64,000 bases of DNA from the NCBI GenBank assembly GCA_039621445.1, contig CP154957.1, positions 26,272,541 to 26,336,540 of the forward strand, read 5' to 3'. The notes beneath the pieces were generated by a model that was not told the origin of the DNA, ran no database searches, and saw nothing but the letters and a program-made list of their open reading frames with translations. The DNA comes from Euglena gracilis. Lineage: Eukaryota; Euglenida; Euglenophyceae; Euglenales. The position numbers and the translations under genes are program-made. Below, one piece after another: positions 22,185-33,055 of the stretch. How positions within the stretch are numbered: position 1 is the first letter of the stretch; every line of letters starts with the position of its first letter.

Positions 22185-22575
22185 AGGGGGGGGGAAATGC
22201 GCTCGCCCGGCCTCGGAAAAAATGCGCAAAAATGCGCAAAAAAAATGCGCAAAAAATGCGCAAAAATGTGCAAAATCCGAGAAAAAATGCGCAAAAATCA
22301 CGAAAATGCAAAAATTACCCAAAAACATGCAAAAATGGCACCAAATTTGAAGAAATTATGTAGAATAATGAGGAAAATGTACGTTTCAAAAAAAGTCAAA
22401 AATTTCAAATTTTTGCAAAAAATTACAAAAATGGTCAAAAAATGCGAAAATTTTGGAAAATCACGAAAAAATGTGCCAAAAAGCAAAAAAATGCGCAAAA
22501 GCGCATTTTTGGAAAATTTGAAAAAATGCGCAAAAATGCGAAAAAATGCGAAACGCATTTCCCCCCCCCCTTGAA
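22185..22575. repeat. AAAAATGCGC low-complexity block with inverted edges
   Basis: Irregular repeats of AAAAATGCGCAAAA and derivatives. The left edge AATAAGCAGGGGGGGGGAAA and the right edge TTTCCCCCCCCCCC…TTGAATAAGCC are inverted, suggesting a nested unit. The lysine-rich ORF across it is a composition artefact. Confidence 0.65.
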
Positions 22576-22589
22576 TAAGCCCCTTTTAT

Positions 22590-23245
22590 CCGCCAACCCC
22601 TTTTCAAGTCGACCTAACCCTATGCCTTTCATTAACAAAATAAACCCGTTTTATCTGCCAACCCCTTCTCGGGTGCAAGCCGACCTAACCCTATCCCTTT
22701 CATTAACAAAATAAACCCCTTTTATCTGCCAACCCCTTTTATCTGCCAACCCCTTCTCGGGTGCAAGTCGACCTAACCCTATCCCTTTCATTAACAAAAT
22801 AAACCCCTTTTATCCGCCAACCCGTTCTCGGGTGCAAGTCGACCTAACCCTATGCCTTTCATTAACAAAATAAACCCCTTTTATCTGCCAACCCCTTCTC
22901 GGGTGCAAGTCGACCTAACCCTATCCCTTTCATTAACAAAATAAACCCCTTTTATCCAACCCTTTTAATCTGCCAACCCCTTCTCGGGTGCAAGTCGACC
23001 TAACCCTATGCCTTTCATCAACAAAATAAACCCCTTTTATCTGCCAACCCCTTCTCGGGTGCAAGCCGACCTAACCCTATCCCTTTCATTAACAAAATAA
23101 ACCCCTTTTATCTGCCAACCCCTTTTATCTGCCAACCCCTGTTGGGTGCAAGTCGACCTAACCCTATCCCTTTCATTAACAAAATAAACCCCTTTTATCC
23201 GCCGACCCCTTCTCGGGTGCAAGTCGACCTAACCCTATCCCTAAC
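22590..23245. repeat. Satellite of about 70 bp, about nine copies
   Basis: The unit contains CGACCTAACCCTATCCCTTT, CATTAACAAAATAAACCCC, TTTTATCTGCCAACCCCTT and CTCGGGTGCAAGT. CGACCTAACCCTAT occurs about every 70 bp, with two longer units carrying a doubled TTTATCTGCCAACCCC. It runs into degenerate CCTAACCCTA sequence (23230-23340) that resembles telomere repeats. Confidence 0.85.
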
Positions 23246-23809
23246 CTAACCCTAATCCAAACCCAACCTTACCGATCCCTATCCCGAACCCTAACCTATC
23301 CCGAACCCTAACCCTATCCCTAACCCCTAACCATATCCCTTTTCCATCCCCAACCTTGACATTTTGGCAGTTTGCAAACCAAATTGAGAGGAATTTGGTC
23401 GGGGGGGGGGGGCTTAAATTTCAAAAAAGGGGGGGGGTAATGCGGAATAGTGGAGGTCGGGCCGACCTAGGTCGGCCCGACCGGGGGGGGGGGGGTTAAA
23501 TTTCAAAAAAGGGGGGGTAATGCGGAATAGTGGTGGTCGGGCCGACCTAGGTCGGCCCGACCACCAAAGGTCGATAACACCTAGGTCGGCCCGACCATAG
23601 GTCGGGCCGACCTAGGTCGGCCCGACCACCAGAAGTAGCATGGCCAATATTCCGCCCGGGGCCTGGGATTGCCATGGTCAGGGTCAGGAGGGTCAGGGTT
23701 TGGGTTATGTTTGGGGTTTGGGTTAGGGTTCAGGTTTGGGTTCAGGTCAGTTTGGGGTTTGGGCAAGGCTGCATTGAAGTTTCACTTCTTCTCCTTACTT
23801 CAAGCAGGG

Positions 23810-24110
23810 CTGGATAGAGGGAAATGTAGCATTGGGTATCTTTCGAAAGATTGGGAAAATATATTTCATTTCAGAAAGATTTCGGAAATATTTCGGAAAT
23901 ATTTCGAAAAATGAAAAATGTTTCCTTCACCTTTGCAACCATGAAGGATCTATCAAGACCTCGCCATGCTTTTCTCATTGAATTTGGTTGACAAGAAGGG
24001 TCCATAGTTCAATCTTTCACCGAGGGGAAAATATATTTCTGAAATTTCATGAAATATTTCAGGTGAAATATTTCAATATTTCTTTCGCCGCAATGCTAGG
24101 GAAATGTAGG
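23810..24110 (+). repeat. Dispersed repeat, copy 1 (TTCGGAAATATTTC block)
   Basis: Shares CATTGGGTATCTTTC, TTTCATTTC.GAAA, TCTTTCACCGAGG, ATATTTCTG.AATTTCATGA and TTTCAATATTTCTTTCGCCG with 24955-25295. Non-coding. Confidence 0.7.
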
Positions 24111-24130
24111 CATTGTTTGATGCTTCACTG

Positions 24131-24597
24131 GGGGGTCCAGGGGTACTTATCTGTTATCGTACGACGGACCCCCCCCCCCTTTCGGTTATGGTACGACACC
24201 CTTTTTTTGGGTTATTTAGGGTTAATTAAAGGAATAGGGTTAGGTGCGCACATGCACGTTTGCGCTACATGGCCACGTTGCGCTACATGGCCACGTTGCG
24301 CTACATGGCCGTGTAGCGCAACGTGGCCATGTAGCGCAACATGGCCATTAGCGCACCTAACCCTACTCCTTCAATAACCCCATAATAGCGCTACATGGCC
24401 ATGTTGCGCTACACGGCCATGTAGCGCAACGTGGCAATGTAGCGCAACATGGCCATGTAGCGCACTGTAGCATGAGCGCACCTAACCCTACTCCTTCAAT
24501 AACCCCATAATAACCCAGAAAAAGGGTGTCGTACCATAACCGAAAGGGGGGGGGTCCGTCGTACGATAACAGATAAGTACCGGTCCAGGAACCCCCC
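24131..24597. mobile_element. Palindromic element with a GCGCTACATGGCC core
   Basis: About 100-nt arms (24131-24230 and 24490-24597) are inverted. They carry GTACTTATCTGTTATCGTAC, GGTTATGGTACGACACCCTT and AGGGTTAGGTGCGC. The core is made of alternating GCGCTACATGGCC and GTAGCGCAACATGGCC units, also self-complementary. No ORF of note. Confidence 0.75.
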
Positions 24598-24599
24598 CC

Positions 24600-24910
24600 C
24601 CCCTGCAAACCTCAGTGGTGAACTTCACTGGTGAAGTTCACCACTAAGGTACTTTTTTTTTACCAAAAATGACAAAAAATGTCATTTTTTGCAACTTCTG
24701 AAAAATTATATCATAATTCCAGACTCATCCACATCATCAAAACGGTAATTCTTGGAAGATTTCACTCAAAAATTCACCCCCAGAAAGCGGTGAAGTTCAC
24801 CACCGAACTTCACCGCTTCACTTCACTGATGAAGTTCAGTGGCGAGGCCCCCCTGAGTGTTCACCAGTGAACTTTCCAGGGGGCCCCCCTGCCTAACCTC
24901 CATAATATAC
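24600..24910. repeat. Cluster of small GTGAACTTCACTGGTGAAGTTCAC palindromes
   Basis: GGTGAACTTCACTGG and its inverse repeat at 24612-24645, 24790-24845 and 24858-24880 with short spacers. It lies between two copies of the TTCGGAAATATTTC repeat. Confidence 0.65.
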
Positions 24911-24954
24911 CTCCATAATAAGTTTTTTTGTGAAACCTAACTTCACCCTGTTTG

Positions 24955-25295
24955 ACAAATCCTCATTGGGTATCTGTCAAAATATTGGAAACAAATACGT
25001 TTCATTTCGGAAATATTTCCCAAGTTTTTCCTTCATTCTTCCCCTTGTGATAGACCCACCAGGTGGCTTGGACCTCACCATCAGAGTGACAGGAAGGGTC
25101 AAATTTTCAAATCTTTCACCGAGGAAAAAAAAATATTTCTGTAATTTCATGAATCCCCCCCCCCCCGACAGGTTTTGACCTCGGAGGTGGACGGATCTGG
25201 GCCCAAAATGCCATTTTCCTGGGAATATTGCCTCCGCCGGCCAGGGCTGGGACCCAACTGAAATGTTTCAATATTTCTTTCGCCGCATTGCTGGG
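24955..25295 (+). repeat. Dispersed repeat, copy 2, interrupted
   Basis: Same blocks as 23810-24110. After AATTTCATGA it is interrupted by a C-run-bearing segment (about 25146-25258), then resumes with TTTCAATATTTCTTTCGCCG. The interruption is probably a later small insertion. Confidence 0.65.
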
Positions 25296-25639
25296 CACTT
25301 TGGAGTACGTTTGGGGACGGCGCCCCCCCCCCCCCCACCCATGATGTTACTCCCCCAAGCAATCCTGATTTTGCAAAAACCCTGACCACTACCATCAGGA
25401 TTTTCATCAGATGACGCTGGTTGGGGTGACTTCCGTGCTGTATGATGCTCCAGAGAAGGGGGAGGAAGACCGAGGGGGTTCCTCAAAGGGGGGAGAATCT
25501 GAGATCAACTAATCAATCAAGAGAGAAGGCCAGTTTGGACAGATTTTTTGCTGTTATTTGCAACTTTTGGCTAAAAAAAAGGCTGAAAAGAAGATTGAGG
25601 TTTAACAGAGCCTGGCAAAGAAAGTGAACCTGACCGCGA

Positions 25640-25960
25640 ATCCCGTTACCATTCATTCGTTTGGCGCAAATGGAGCCTTGATGTCACAGTTAGGCACCCA
25701 CTGGCACCCTCCAGGTCACCTCCAGCTCAGGTGGACAATTGGCACAATCGACAGGAAGAAGACAAAATCGCCAAGTATGGGGACCCTTGCAAGCGATGAG
25801 GCTGGACACCCACTGGTGATGGACTGCTACGGTGGCATGAGTGCAGCAGGCCAAGGATTCGTCTCCACATGCATCCGCCTCCAAACAAGACAACGTAACG
25901 GCTGGGAGAGGCGGGGTGTGGAAGTGCATGGATGGAAGGGTTGGAATGGCTTTGATACGT
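25640..25960 (+). pseudogene. LINE 3' relic: restriction-like endonuclease fragment
   Basis: Translated pieces match the C-terminal endonuclease of the LINE at 61.7-62.2 kb. DVTVRHPLAPSR then NWHNRQEEDKIAKYGDPCKR corresponds to DVTIRHPLAPSR then KWHEAQEEDKVKKYGEGCKR. After a shift of frame, VMDCYGGMSAAGQGFV and GWERRGVEVHGWKGW correspond to VMDCYGGMGDAALTFV and AWERRGVEGICWQGL. A TGA and at least one frameshift interrupt it. No RT part is visible, so it is a 5'-truncated dead copy, on the plus strand. Confidence 0.8.
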
Positions 25961-26607
25961 GAGCTGGCATGACAACTGGCATGGGGACAGTGCCCTGAGC
26001 AACTACTTGATTTCAGTTGCGCTGGTACGCATTCCCTGTACTTTTGAGTGTGACTTTATCCAGTGCACCTACCACCTCTGCCACCTTCGGTGCCCCACAC
26101 AGAACAATGGCCATGGGGCCAGCTTTCTTACCTGCCATGCTCGGACGGCTCTAAAACCAAAACACCTCAATCACACCAAGAAAAATCAGCAATTGACACA
26201 AAATCACCAACAGCGGCAAGCAACCCCTCGAGCCAAAGACAAATCAACGGGTCACGAAGACGAGGAAAGAAGCAAAACACACAAAAGCCATTTGAGGTAC
26301 AAACGCCCCCCTCCCCGCCCAATATATATTGAAGGTGACCTCTGCTCATCTTCCTCTACAGTCCCTGGGCGTAAATCCCCCCCAGGGAGGGTTTTTTGGG
26401 CTCTTGACCATGGGGGGGGGATTTTGGCCGTTTCGGACACTTGGCCCTGTCCCTCCCTAGTGTCTTCTTTTCTTTAAAGCCATAAAGCCTGCCGGCATTC
26501 GGAATTCATTTGCCGTATGTTGTGTGGTTGTTATGATATATTCCCAAACACCTCTTTTCAGGGAGGTGGGTCTTATTGCTCTGCCACCAATGGCTTCTAC
26601 TACAATA
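25961..26607. other. Spacer, no gene seen
   Basis: May include the 3' untranslated end of the LINE relic. It holds a TATATATTG stretch near 26322 and G-run blocks at 26412. The ORFs are short and unrelated to known families. Confidence 0.4.
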
Positions 26608-26728
26608 AAGAGGTGTCGGACGCCGGTTCTGTCCAAAGCCCGGCGTTCCAAACGCCGGTTCCGTCCTTCGGACGGAACCGGCGTTTGGAACGCCGGGCTT
26701 TGGACACAACCGGCGTCCGACACCTCTT
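26608..26728. repeat. 121-bp near-perfect palindrome
   Basis: Arms AAGAGGTGTCGGACGCCGGTT through TGTCCAAAGCCCGGCGTTCC are mirrored around GGTTCCGTCCTTCGGACGGAACC. Related GACGCCGG and GCCCGGCGT hairpin pieces follow at 26740-26780 and 27425-27550. Confidence 0.9.
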
Positions 26729-26874
26729 GTTTAAGCCGGCGTTTTGGAGACGCCGGGCTCAGGACAGAACCGGCGTCCCCACCCTTCGGCCAAAGGACAC
26801 TCCCAGGACCAATCTCCGACCACTGATCTGCAATGTCACACCACTTTGCACTTCACCAAATTCCGGCGACCGCG

Positions 26875-27260
26875 AGGGTATTTCTGGCTGTGTCAATCGT
26901 CCAGGTATAAAATCACCCCTCGATTGAAAGCTCTTTTCATCAGACGATTGGCGATCACCACCAAATTCAGCCACGTCGCCTTGAGCTCTTATTTTCTGTT
27001 AGTGGGGAATCCTAATTTCACAACTCTGGTGCCCCCCCAAGGCCCTCAGGTCGTTGATTCGAAGAGGAAAAACGTTTCTGTAAGGTTTATTAAGCATCTT
27101 AAACCAAAAATCACTGAAAATTGCGACAAATTTCGACTCAGATTCTGGCCGATCCGACGATCGCGGGCTGCGTGCAACGTTAGGGTACCAAGTTACCCCT
27201 CGATCAAAAGCTCTTTTCAACAGACGACCAGCGGTGCTCATCAGATCTTTCCACGCTGCA
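26875..27260 (+). repeat. Dispersed non-coding repeat, copy 2
   Basis: Matches 14020-14430 (same orientation). A 242-codon open frame runs through this copy, but the other copy is open in different pieces, so a shared protein is not supported. Confidence 0.65.
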
Positions 27261-29413
27261 CGGTACTCTATTTCCAAATTTGGGCCAATTTTCACCAAAT
27301 TTGGATATCCACCCTAGTGGTCCCCAGATGGCAAAATTCATTGTCCTTGATGGTTGAAACACTCATACCAGCACCTCAGGGCCACTTTTGGGCACTTTTG
27401 GTGACATTTTTAGGAATGAAAATCGGACGCCGGGCTTTGGACAAAACCGGCGTTCCTAACGCCAGGTTTTAGGACAGAAGTGGCGTCCGGAAAGCCCGTG
27501 GGGGGGGGACGCCGGTTCTGTCCTGAGCCCGGCGTCTCAAACGCCGGCTTAAGGCTTGGGTATTGCAAGAATATGCGTTGAGGGTTCACATCATACAAAT
27601 AAAAAAAAAAAAGTCCCAACCCATTGCTGTTCCTCTGGGGCTGAAGGGGGGGGGAAATTTCTACCTTTTCGGAGCCTTTTGCTTTGCTTGCCTTTGCTAG
27701 CCTTGCTTCCTTTTCCGAAATTTCAGGGGGGATTAGACTGCTTCCTTTCCACAGGGTTAAAACCACCTGCCGGCGATAAAAACGAGAGCACGACAGAACG
27801 AGGGCGGGAACCAGTGCATTTTGGGGTCCAAAAACGCGCCTGAAATAGGCCCAAAGGAGTGGAAACCCACTTCCGGTGGGGTCGAGCGCATCTGCCCTAG
27901 GGGGGGGAAATTTTCGGGGGGGGACAATTTGCGCCGAGGGACTGTAATTACTAACCTCCGCACCCTGAACAGATATCACTCTGCACTCTTTTGTACATTA
28001 CACCCACAGTACAAGCAACCCGCGACCTGTGGCGGCAAAGGGAGTCACAAGGGGGTTCCTCTTGTGGCCAGGGCCAAAAGAGACATTTCCCTGGGCCTGG
28101 GGCACGGTTTGGGTGAAGCCGTGCTACCCACGTGATTCTGGAAAATTCGACACTACCCTCACCCCCCCCACCCTAGTTGTAATTGGCTAATTGGCCTCCG
28201 GGACAAGACCGGCCAATTTCGGTAAGGCCGCAAAAAGGGCTCATGAAACCTCCAAAAATGTCCTTTTCGAAATTTTTTAAAATTTGCCGGATAAGAAACA
28301 GTCATGACCAATCCAACCGTGCTCAAAAAATCGACAAATTTGCACAAGGAAAAATTTTGGGGGTGGGGGTCCTCGAGGCCCCCCCCCCTAACTGTCCCCC
28401 CCCCCCTAATTGGCGGGTCCAGGCCAAAATCCAGTCAGTCACTCTGAAAAAACCAATCCCCCCTCGGGGGGGGGGGGTCGGCCAGTGCTTGAGCAACTGA
28501 CTGTTCCAAGCCAAGAAGGAGCAACGAGCTGACGACAACACCCGGCCTAGTGTCATCCCCCCCCCCAATGGAACTATCCTGGGGGGCTTGTGGGCGGCGA
28601 TGGGTGACGGAGATGGGTGTCCGTCTTGACAGCAACGGACCTGTGGGAGTCAGGTTGGACCGACCCCCCTGGAGGACAATGTTCGTAAGTTCCTACGCAG
28701 AATTGGTCGCCCCCGGCCCTGCATGAGAAAGCTGGACCCGCCGGAACGAGAGCCAAGCCCCCCCCCCAACCCTACATTCCAACAGCGGAGCGGGAAGCAC
28801 CTGCCGCTGAGGCCCGTGCTTCATGAAACCGGACAGAACAGCACGCTGAGGGTCACGTGGAATGGGGGCAGGGAGGCGGCTCGACAAAAATGCGGAAGGC
28901 CCCGTTCCACTCCTCAGAGGGCCCCCCGGCCTCCCCCCACCCCGGCGGAGGGCATCCCTGAGCCCCCCCGCCTACCCTCACCCCCCCCTATTTGGCTAAT
29001 GGCCGGGCTCCAATTAGGGCCCCCTCCCCCTGGGGGGGGGGTCGGCCAGGAGTGCGCTTGAGTGACCCCGGCGCTGAAGGCGCCGGATTTTTTTTGGCTG
29101 AAAGGTAGGTCGGGACACCCGAGGATTATCGATGTGATTGGATTTCCGAGCCCCCAAAGTGAATAGCCTATAGGTTAGGAGAGGTTCCCTAGTTTCTCCA
29201 GAGCCCTTCGGTTACCCGTAACTCCCCGCCAGTCCGGAGATATGGCCCGAGCAAAAACGTTGTCTACCGTTTTTTTTCTCGGGGAAATTGCAGGGTCATT
29301 TTGGGGTCAAAAAATCGAAAACTTCAAAATATCTCGAAAACGCCGTGGAGTTGAGGAAAAGTAATGAGGACGTCATTCCACAACTTTGGGACGCCCGATC
29401 GATCGGTATGCGC
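27261..29413. other. Gene-poor spacer with hairpin and G-run repeats
   Basis: Contains palindrome pieces of the GACGCCGGTTCTGTCC family (27425-27550), G-run blocks (27505, 27645, 27900, 28380-28475, 29030) and a CAGTCAGTCACTCTGAAAAA copy at 28432. The stretch 29100-29350 is free of runs and holds AGCCTATAGGTTAGGAGAGG, but I recognise neither a structured RNA nor a protein there. Confidence 0.4.
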
Positions 29414-29564
29414 GGTTTGGGCCAACTCCTCGCCTAGCCCGAGATACGGCCGTTTTGGGGGTTTTGGGCCAATTTTGCCAGCTTTGGCCATTTCGGGCCC
29501 GTTCGGGGCCCGAAACCGTAAATTGGCCGTATCTCAGGCTAGACGGGGAGTTGGAACCCAAACC
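29414..29564. repeat. Inverted repeat with arms of about 38 nt
   Basis: GGTTTGGGCCAACTCCTCGC, then CTAGCCCGAGATACGGCC (29414-29451), is inverted at 29525-29564 with a few mismatches, around a GGGCCCGTTCGGGGCCC centre that is itself palindromic. Confidence 0.75.
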
Positions 29565-29849
29565 AGGGGGTCAATCATTAGGTTTAGGGGGGGGGGGTTG
29601 ACCGTTTTTTGGGGTTCCCGGGGTCTGGTTGTGCCATTTTGGGCCAGTTTTGGGTATTCGTGGACCCCTGCAGGCGCTGTGAGGGTGGCTGGGGGGGTCG
29701 GGTGGCAGGCCAGGACCCAAAATTCTGAAAAAATTTTTTCGCTCAAAAACACTTTTTTTCACTTCAGAACATCAAAAAAAGTGTTTTTGGGGGGAAAAAT
29801 TTTCCGACCCGGACCCCCCCCCCGCGCCGCAAGGCGGTAGGTAGACTGG

Positions 29850-30005
29850 GGGGGGGGGGGGTAGTGGGTAGTCGGCCGACTAGTCGGCCGACTACCCAAT
29901 TGGTCCACCGACTGGGCCTAGTCGGTAGCTAGTCGGCGAGACAGGGGGGGGGGGTAGTGGGTAGTCGGCCAACTAGTCGGCCGACTACCCACTCTAATGT
30001 GCTAA
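29850..30005. repeat. GTCGGCCGACTACCC palindromic repeats
   Basis: GTAGTGGGTAGTCGGCCGACT recurs at 29865 and 29955 with G runs between. Its inverse is at 20025-20120 in intron 1. Confidence 0.65.
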
Positions 30006-30338
30006 CGGGTCAAAACCGCCGACTTTTAAGCCCCCCCCCATGAACAATGGAAACTGGTCGGTGGCTAGTCGGCGGTCCTAAAAATGGTCTGTGGCGGGCC
30101 CAAATCACCCGGAAATGGCCCGGATGGGTCCAAATAAGTCTCTTACGCCTAAATAAACACCCCCAGATGGAAATCTTTGGTCAGTGGGGGGTCGGTGGGC
30201 CCTTGATGGGGGTCCGGAGGGGTAAAAAACCAATGATGAAACAGGGATTACATTAAAATCCTTTAGAAATGCAATCTGCAATCTGCGTTCTGCATCACGA
30301 GAGGCAGAAAACTCCCCCCTCCACCCCAATCCGAGACT

Positions 30339-30600
30339 CAAATAACAAAATCCCTTCTGTGTTGGCAACATACTCGGGGGCTAAGTCGTTTTTGTGGCTC
30401 ACTTTGGCATAGGTGGGGGGGGGGGCTCCGCCCCCCCGCACCCCCCCCCTCAAATAAAAAAATCCCTTCTGTGTTGGCAACATACTCGGGGGCTAAGTCG
30501 TTTTTGTGGCTTACTTTGGCATAGGCGGGGGGGGGGGGCTCCGCCCCCCCCCGCACCCCCCCCTCAAATAACAAAATCCCTTCTATGTTGGCAATAGACT
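30339..30600. repeat. Tandem repeat of about 113 bp, 2.3 copies
   Basis: CAAATAACAAAATCCCTTCT starts at about 30339, 30451 and 30566. Each copy is followed by GTTGGCAACATACTCGGGGG (30360 and 30473; it diverges in the third) and a C-run/G-run hairpin. A single older copy lies at 19727. Confidence 0.8.
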
Positions 30601-31483
30601 TGGAGTGATAAGACCCTTTTTTTGTTCAAATTTTGACTTATATTGAAAATTCAATGGGGAGAGGTGTACTTTTGTCAAAAGTGGCCCAAAATGGACATTT
30701 TCCCCAATTTTTTTTGCATATTCACCCCCGATTGGGGGGTTCTGGAGCAGGGTTGGTCGTGTTAAAAACCGGTCGTTTAAAACACGAATTAAAATCAGTT
30801 AAAACAAGCGAGCCCGTGCGCAGTATAAAACCGCCGGCATGCGTCTTGAGTGACGCCCAATAAACTTAGTCATCACTGCAGAAGAATGAACGTGTCTTTG
30901 TCCCTTGCGATGGCCCCGCAACACGGGCGAACGGCAAAAATTTCTGCATGAAGTGTATGGACCAAAACCAAAATTCCCGGTTCCGGTCGAAGGGAAGGGG
31001 AGGCCAAAAGGACAAAAAGCGGGAATTCTACTTTGGAAAACGGGTCTGCATAGCACATTTTTTTCCTCTTCATGCTTTCATTTGCCTGGGCCAAAAACAC
31101 CACAAAAAAGCGAAACTGGCAACGACCTGACCCAAAGCCAACGACTTGTAGCCCAAAACTGCCAGTTTAACTGGCCACCGCGTCTGGCCCAAACCCGGCC
31201 AGATGTGCTGCCCAGTTTTGGGCCAGATGTGCTGGCCAGTTTGGGCCCAATGTGAGGCATTTCATTGCAAACAAGACAAACAAAGACCTTCAAGCAACAA
31301 GAAGCAAAAAACACACAAGTTGTCTCCGCAACGATAACCAATTGGAGCAGTTTAGCAGGGACATGCTCAGGTCCAGATTGTCAATCCTTCCATCTCATCT
31401 TGATTCTCTTGTCAACAACAGTGGAGGGGATTGCTACGTGCTGGGTTTACAGAAGCAGTATCACCTGATTGTGTCATCTGACG

Positions 31484-31602
31484 TTATGGGAAAGACATTG
31501 ACTGCATCAATGTTCAGCCTGCTGCAGATGGCGTTAAAGAAAGTGCAGGAGAAATTGGTGAAAACTATGTGTTGGATTTGTATTGTCAAGCTCCCCATGA
31601 CA
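31484..31602 (+). other. Coding-like fragment, unidentified
   Basis: One frame reads KDIDCINVQPAADGVKESAG then EIGENYVLDLYCQAPHDKG, with balanced amino-acid use unlike neighbouring repeats. CTGACGTT just upstream would put CTG at -8 to -6 of a nonconventional intron ending at 31483. An AAAG|GTTTGC could be a conventional donor, and TTCTTTTCTACAG at 31638-31650 a conventional acceptor. I cannot join these in frame to a full gene and do not recognise the product. It may be one exon of a host gene or chance. Confidence 0.25.
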
Positions 31603-31816
31603 AAGGTTTGCCAAACAATTCTGCCAGTGAATGTTCAATTTTCTTTTCTACAGTTGTCTGAAGGACAAGCTGAGTCATCCGCTGGACGAGGGGGACCATC
31701 TCTACAAGTAGCACGAGTGCGCCAATCGCACAATTGATGGTTCACGAAGTAATGCCAAACACCATCTGTCGGTCTTCCACCAGGCAATGTGCTGAAAAAG
31801 GATAAACGTAAGACGC

Positions 31817-32352
31817 TTTTTTTTTCTTGAGAAAGTGAGTCAAACGACGGTGGTGGGGCGAACCGAATCCACCGACCAGTGGCACAGCCTACTGGATTTG
31901 AAGAGTTCAGAAGAGTAAGGCTATGTACAGAGGCAACTGGGAAGGGAGGGAAGGTAAAGGGGGCGAGCAAAGGGGAGCGAGAAAATAGTAAAATGCGCGA
32001 GGTCAGAGTCAGAGTGGATGGGCAGGCAATACGGAGGTGGCAGGGCTCGGTGCCGTTTAAGGTCTGGGTGTTGCTGACGGGTGGGCCGGTGATTCCGTTT
32101 TCCGCTGTCTTTCACGCCCTGCGGCCCTCGGGGGCGTCGTTGCGGATCCGACGTGCTGCGTTGGTGGTGTGGCGGGTGTGGAGTCCTGCTTGCTTTGGCT
32201 GCTCTGTAGAGGTCGCCTGCCGTAGTTGTGTGTCGAAGTCCACTTCAGGCAACGGTGTGTGAGCGTCTGCCCAACGAATTGTTTCCTCCAGCGCACCTCA
32301 GTTTGTTGTACTGACAGGCCCTATGGGCGCGTGGAAAAACTTTGTGGCAAGC
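31817..32352 (-). mobile_element. Left remainder of the split LINE (3' untranslated part)
   Basis: The Ty3 host element starting at 32353 is flanked by CAAGC here and at 61677, so this DNA and the LINE beyond 61677 were once contiguous. On the minus strand it would be the LINE 3' end. It lacks a recognisable domain and ends near a 9-base A run (T run 31817-31825 on the plus strand) that could be the tail. The tail assignment is tentative. Confidence 0.4.
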
Positions 32353-32795
32353 TGTGTACCAGGCAGCCGTAAGGCCATGGTACTGTGTATGTAGGTATAA
32401 GCCTACGGCCAGATATAGGTCTGAGCCCCATACACAGTACTATGCTAGGTGGTATTCCTACAGATGGCCAACGGCCTGAATTAGGAATACCTTAGCCTAA
32501 TTCTGGTTCTCTCCTCTCCACAGGTGGTATTTTCTATTTTATTACATTCTGGTCTTTGATTCAAGACTTGAGTTTCAGGTTTGATTTTTCTGATTTGAAG
32601 TCCTGAAAGGACAGCCAAGAACTTGGCATCGATTTCCGTAGCCCATAGGGCTTCTCCCCTTGTCTTGTGCTCTGCCTCTTGATTGGGGAAAAGGGCAATA
32701 CAACTTTTATATTTATTTTATATTTTTCCTGTTACTCCTACTTATATCCTTTTCTGCGCACCAAAGGGCGAAAGCGATAAGGTAGGACGTACAAT
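32353..32795 (+). repeat. Host element 5' LTR (443 bp)
   Basis: Begins TGTGTACCAGGCAGCC and ends GGACGTACAAT, directly followed by the PBS. It contains TTTTATATTTATTTTATATT near the 3' end, a possible promoter or poly(A) region, and GTGTACC…GGTAC-type inverted ends. Confidence 0.88.
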
Positions 32796-32810
32796 TGGTA
32801 GCAATTTAGG
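32796..32810 (+). other. Primer-binding site, host element
   Basis: TGGTAGCAATTTAGG starts immediately after the LTR. TGG pairs with the CCA end of a tRNA, and TGGTAGCA matches the complement of the 3' end of eukaryotic initiator tRNA-Met (…UGCUACCA). Confidence 0.6.
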
Positions 32811-33055
32811 TTTTTCGATCCTTTTGACCGCAAACGGTCGTGTGGTGCCCCGCCTATAGGCGATCACAGGCGCTACAAGCCGTTTCCGGCCAAAGCCGTA
32901 CGCACGGACACGTCCTCTGACGGTTCGCAGTATACGCTGCTTCAAACCTCAGAGTTCGGGTCTCTGCTTACTTTTTATATTATCCCCTCTTTTTGCACTT
33001 GTTCCTGCATTTTACCCCACAATCTACACTTGGTTTTTGCGTTTCTGCCTTAAAA

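Larger units (their letters stand above)
21841..23655. mobile_element. 1.8-kb composite element with 46-bp terminal inverted repeats
   Basis: GCGGAATATTGGCCATGCTA and the following 26 bases (21841-21886) are inverted at 23610-23655 with one mismatch. The inner end GGTCGGGCCGACCTAGGTCG is itself palindromic and recurs at about 23455, 23535 and 23600. The core holds an AATGCGCAAAA block and a satellite. No transposase ORF and no clear target duplication are seen. It is likely a non-autonomous element that took in other repeats. Confidence 0.7.

Noticed and set aside
22590-23340. Telomere or chromosome end
   Set aside because: CCTAACCC motifs are degenerate and embedded in a 70-bp satellite with ordinary sequence on both sides.
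26744-27472. A 242-codon plus-strand ORF as a gene
   Set aside because: It covers a palindrome edge and a dispersed repeat whose other copy (14020-14430) is not open in the same frame.
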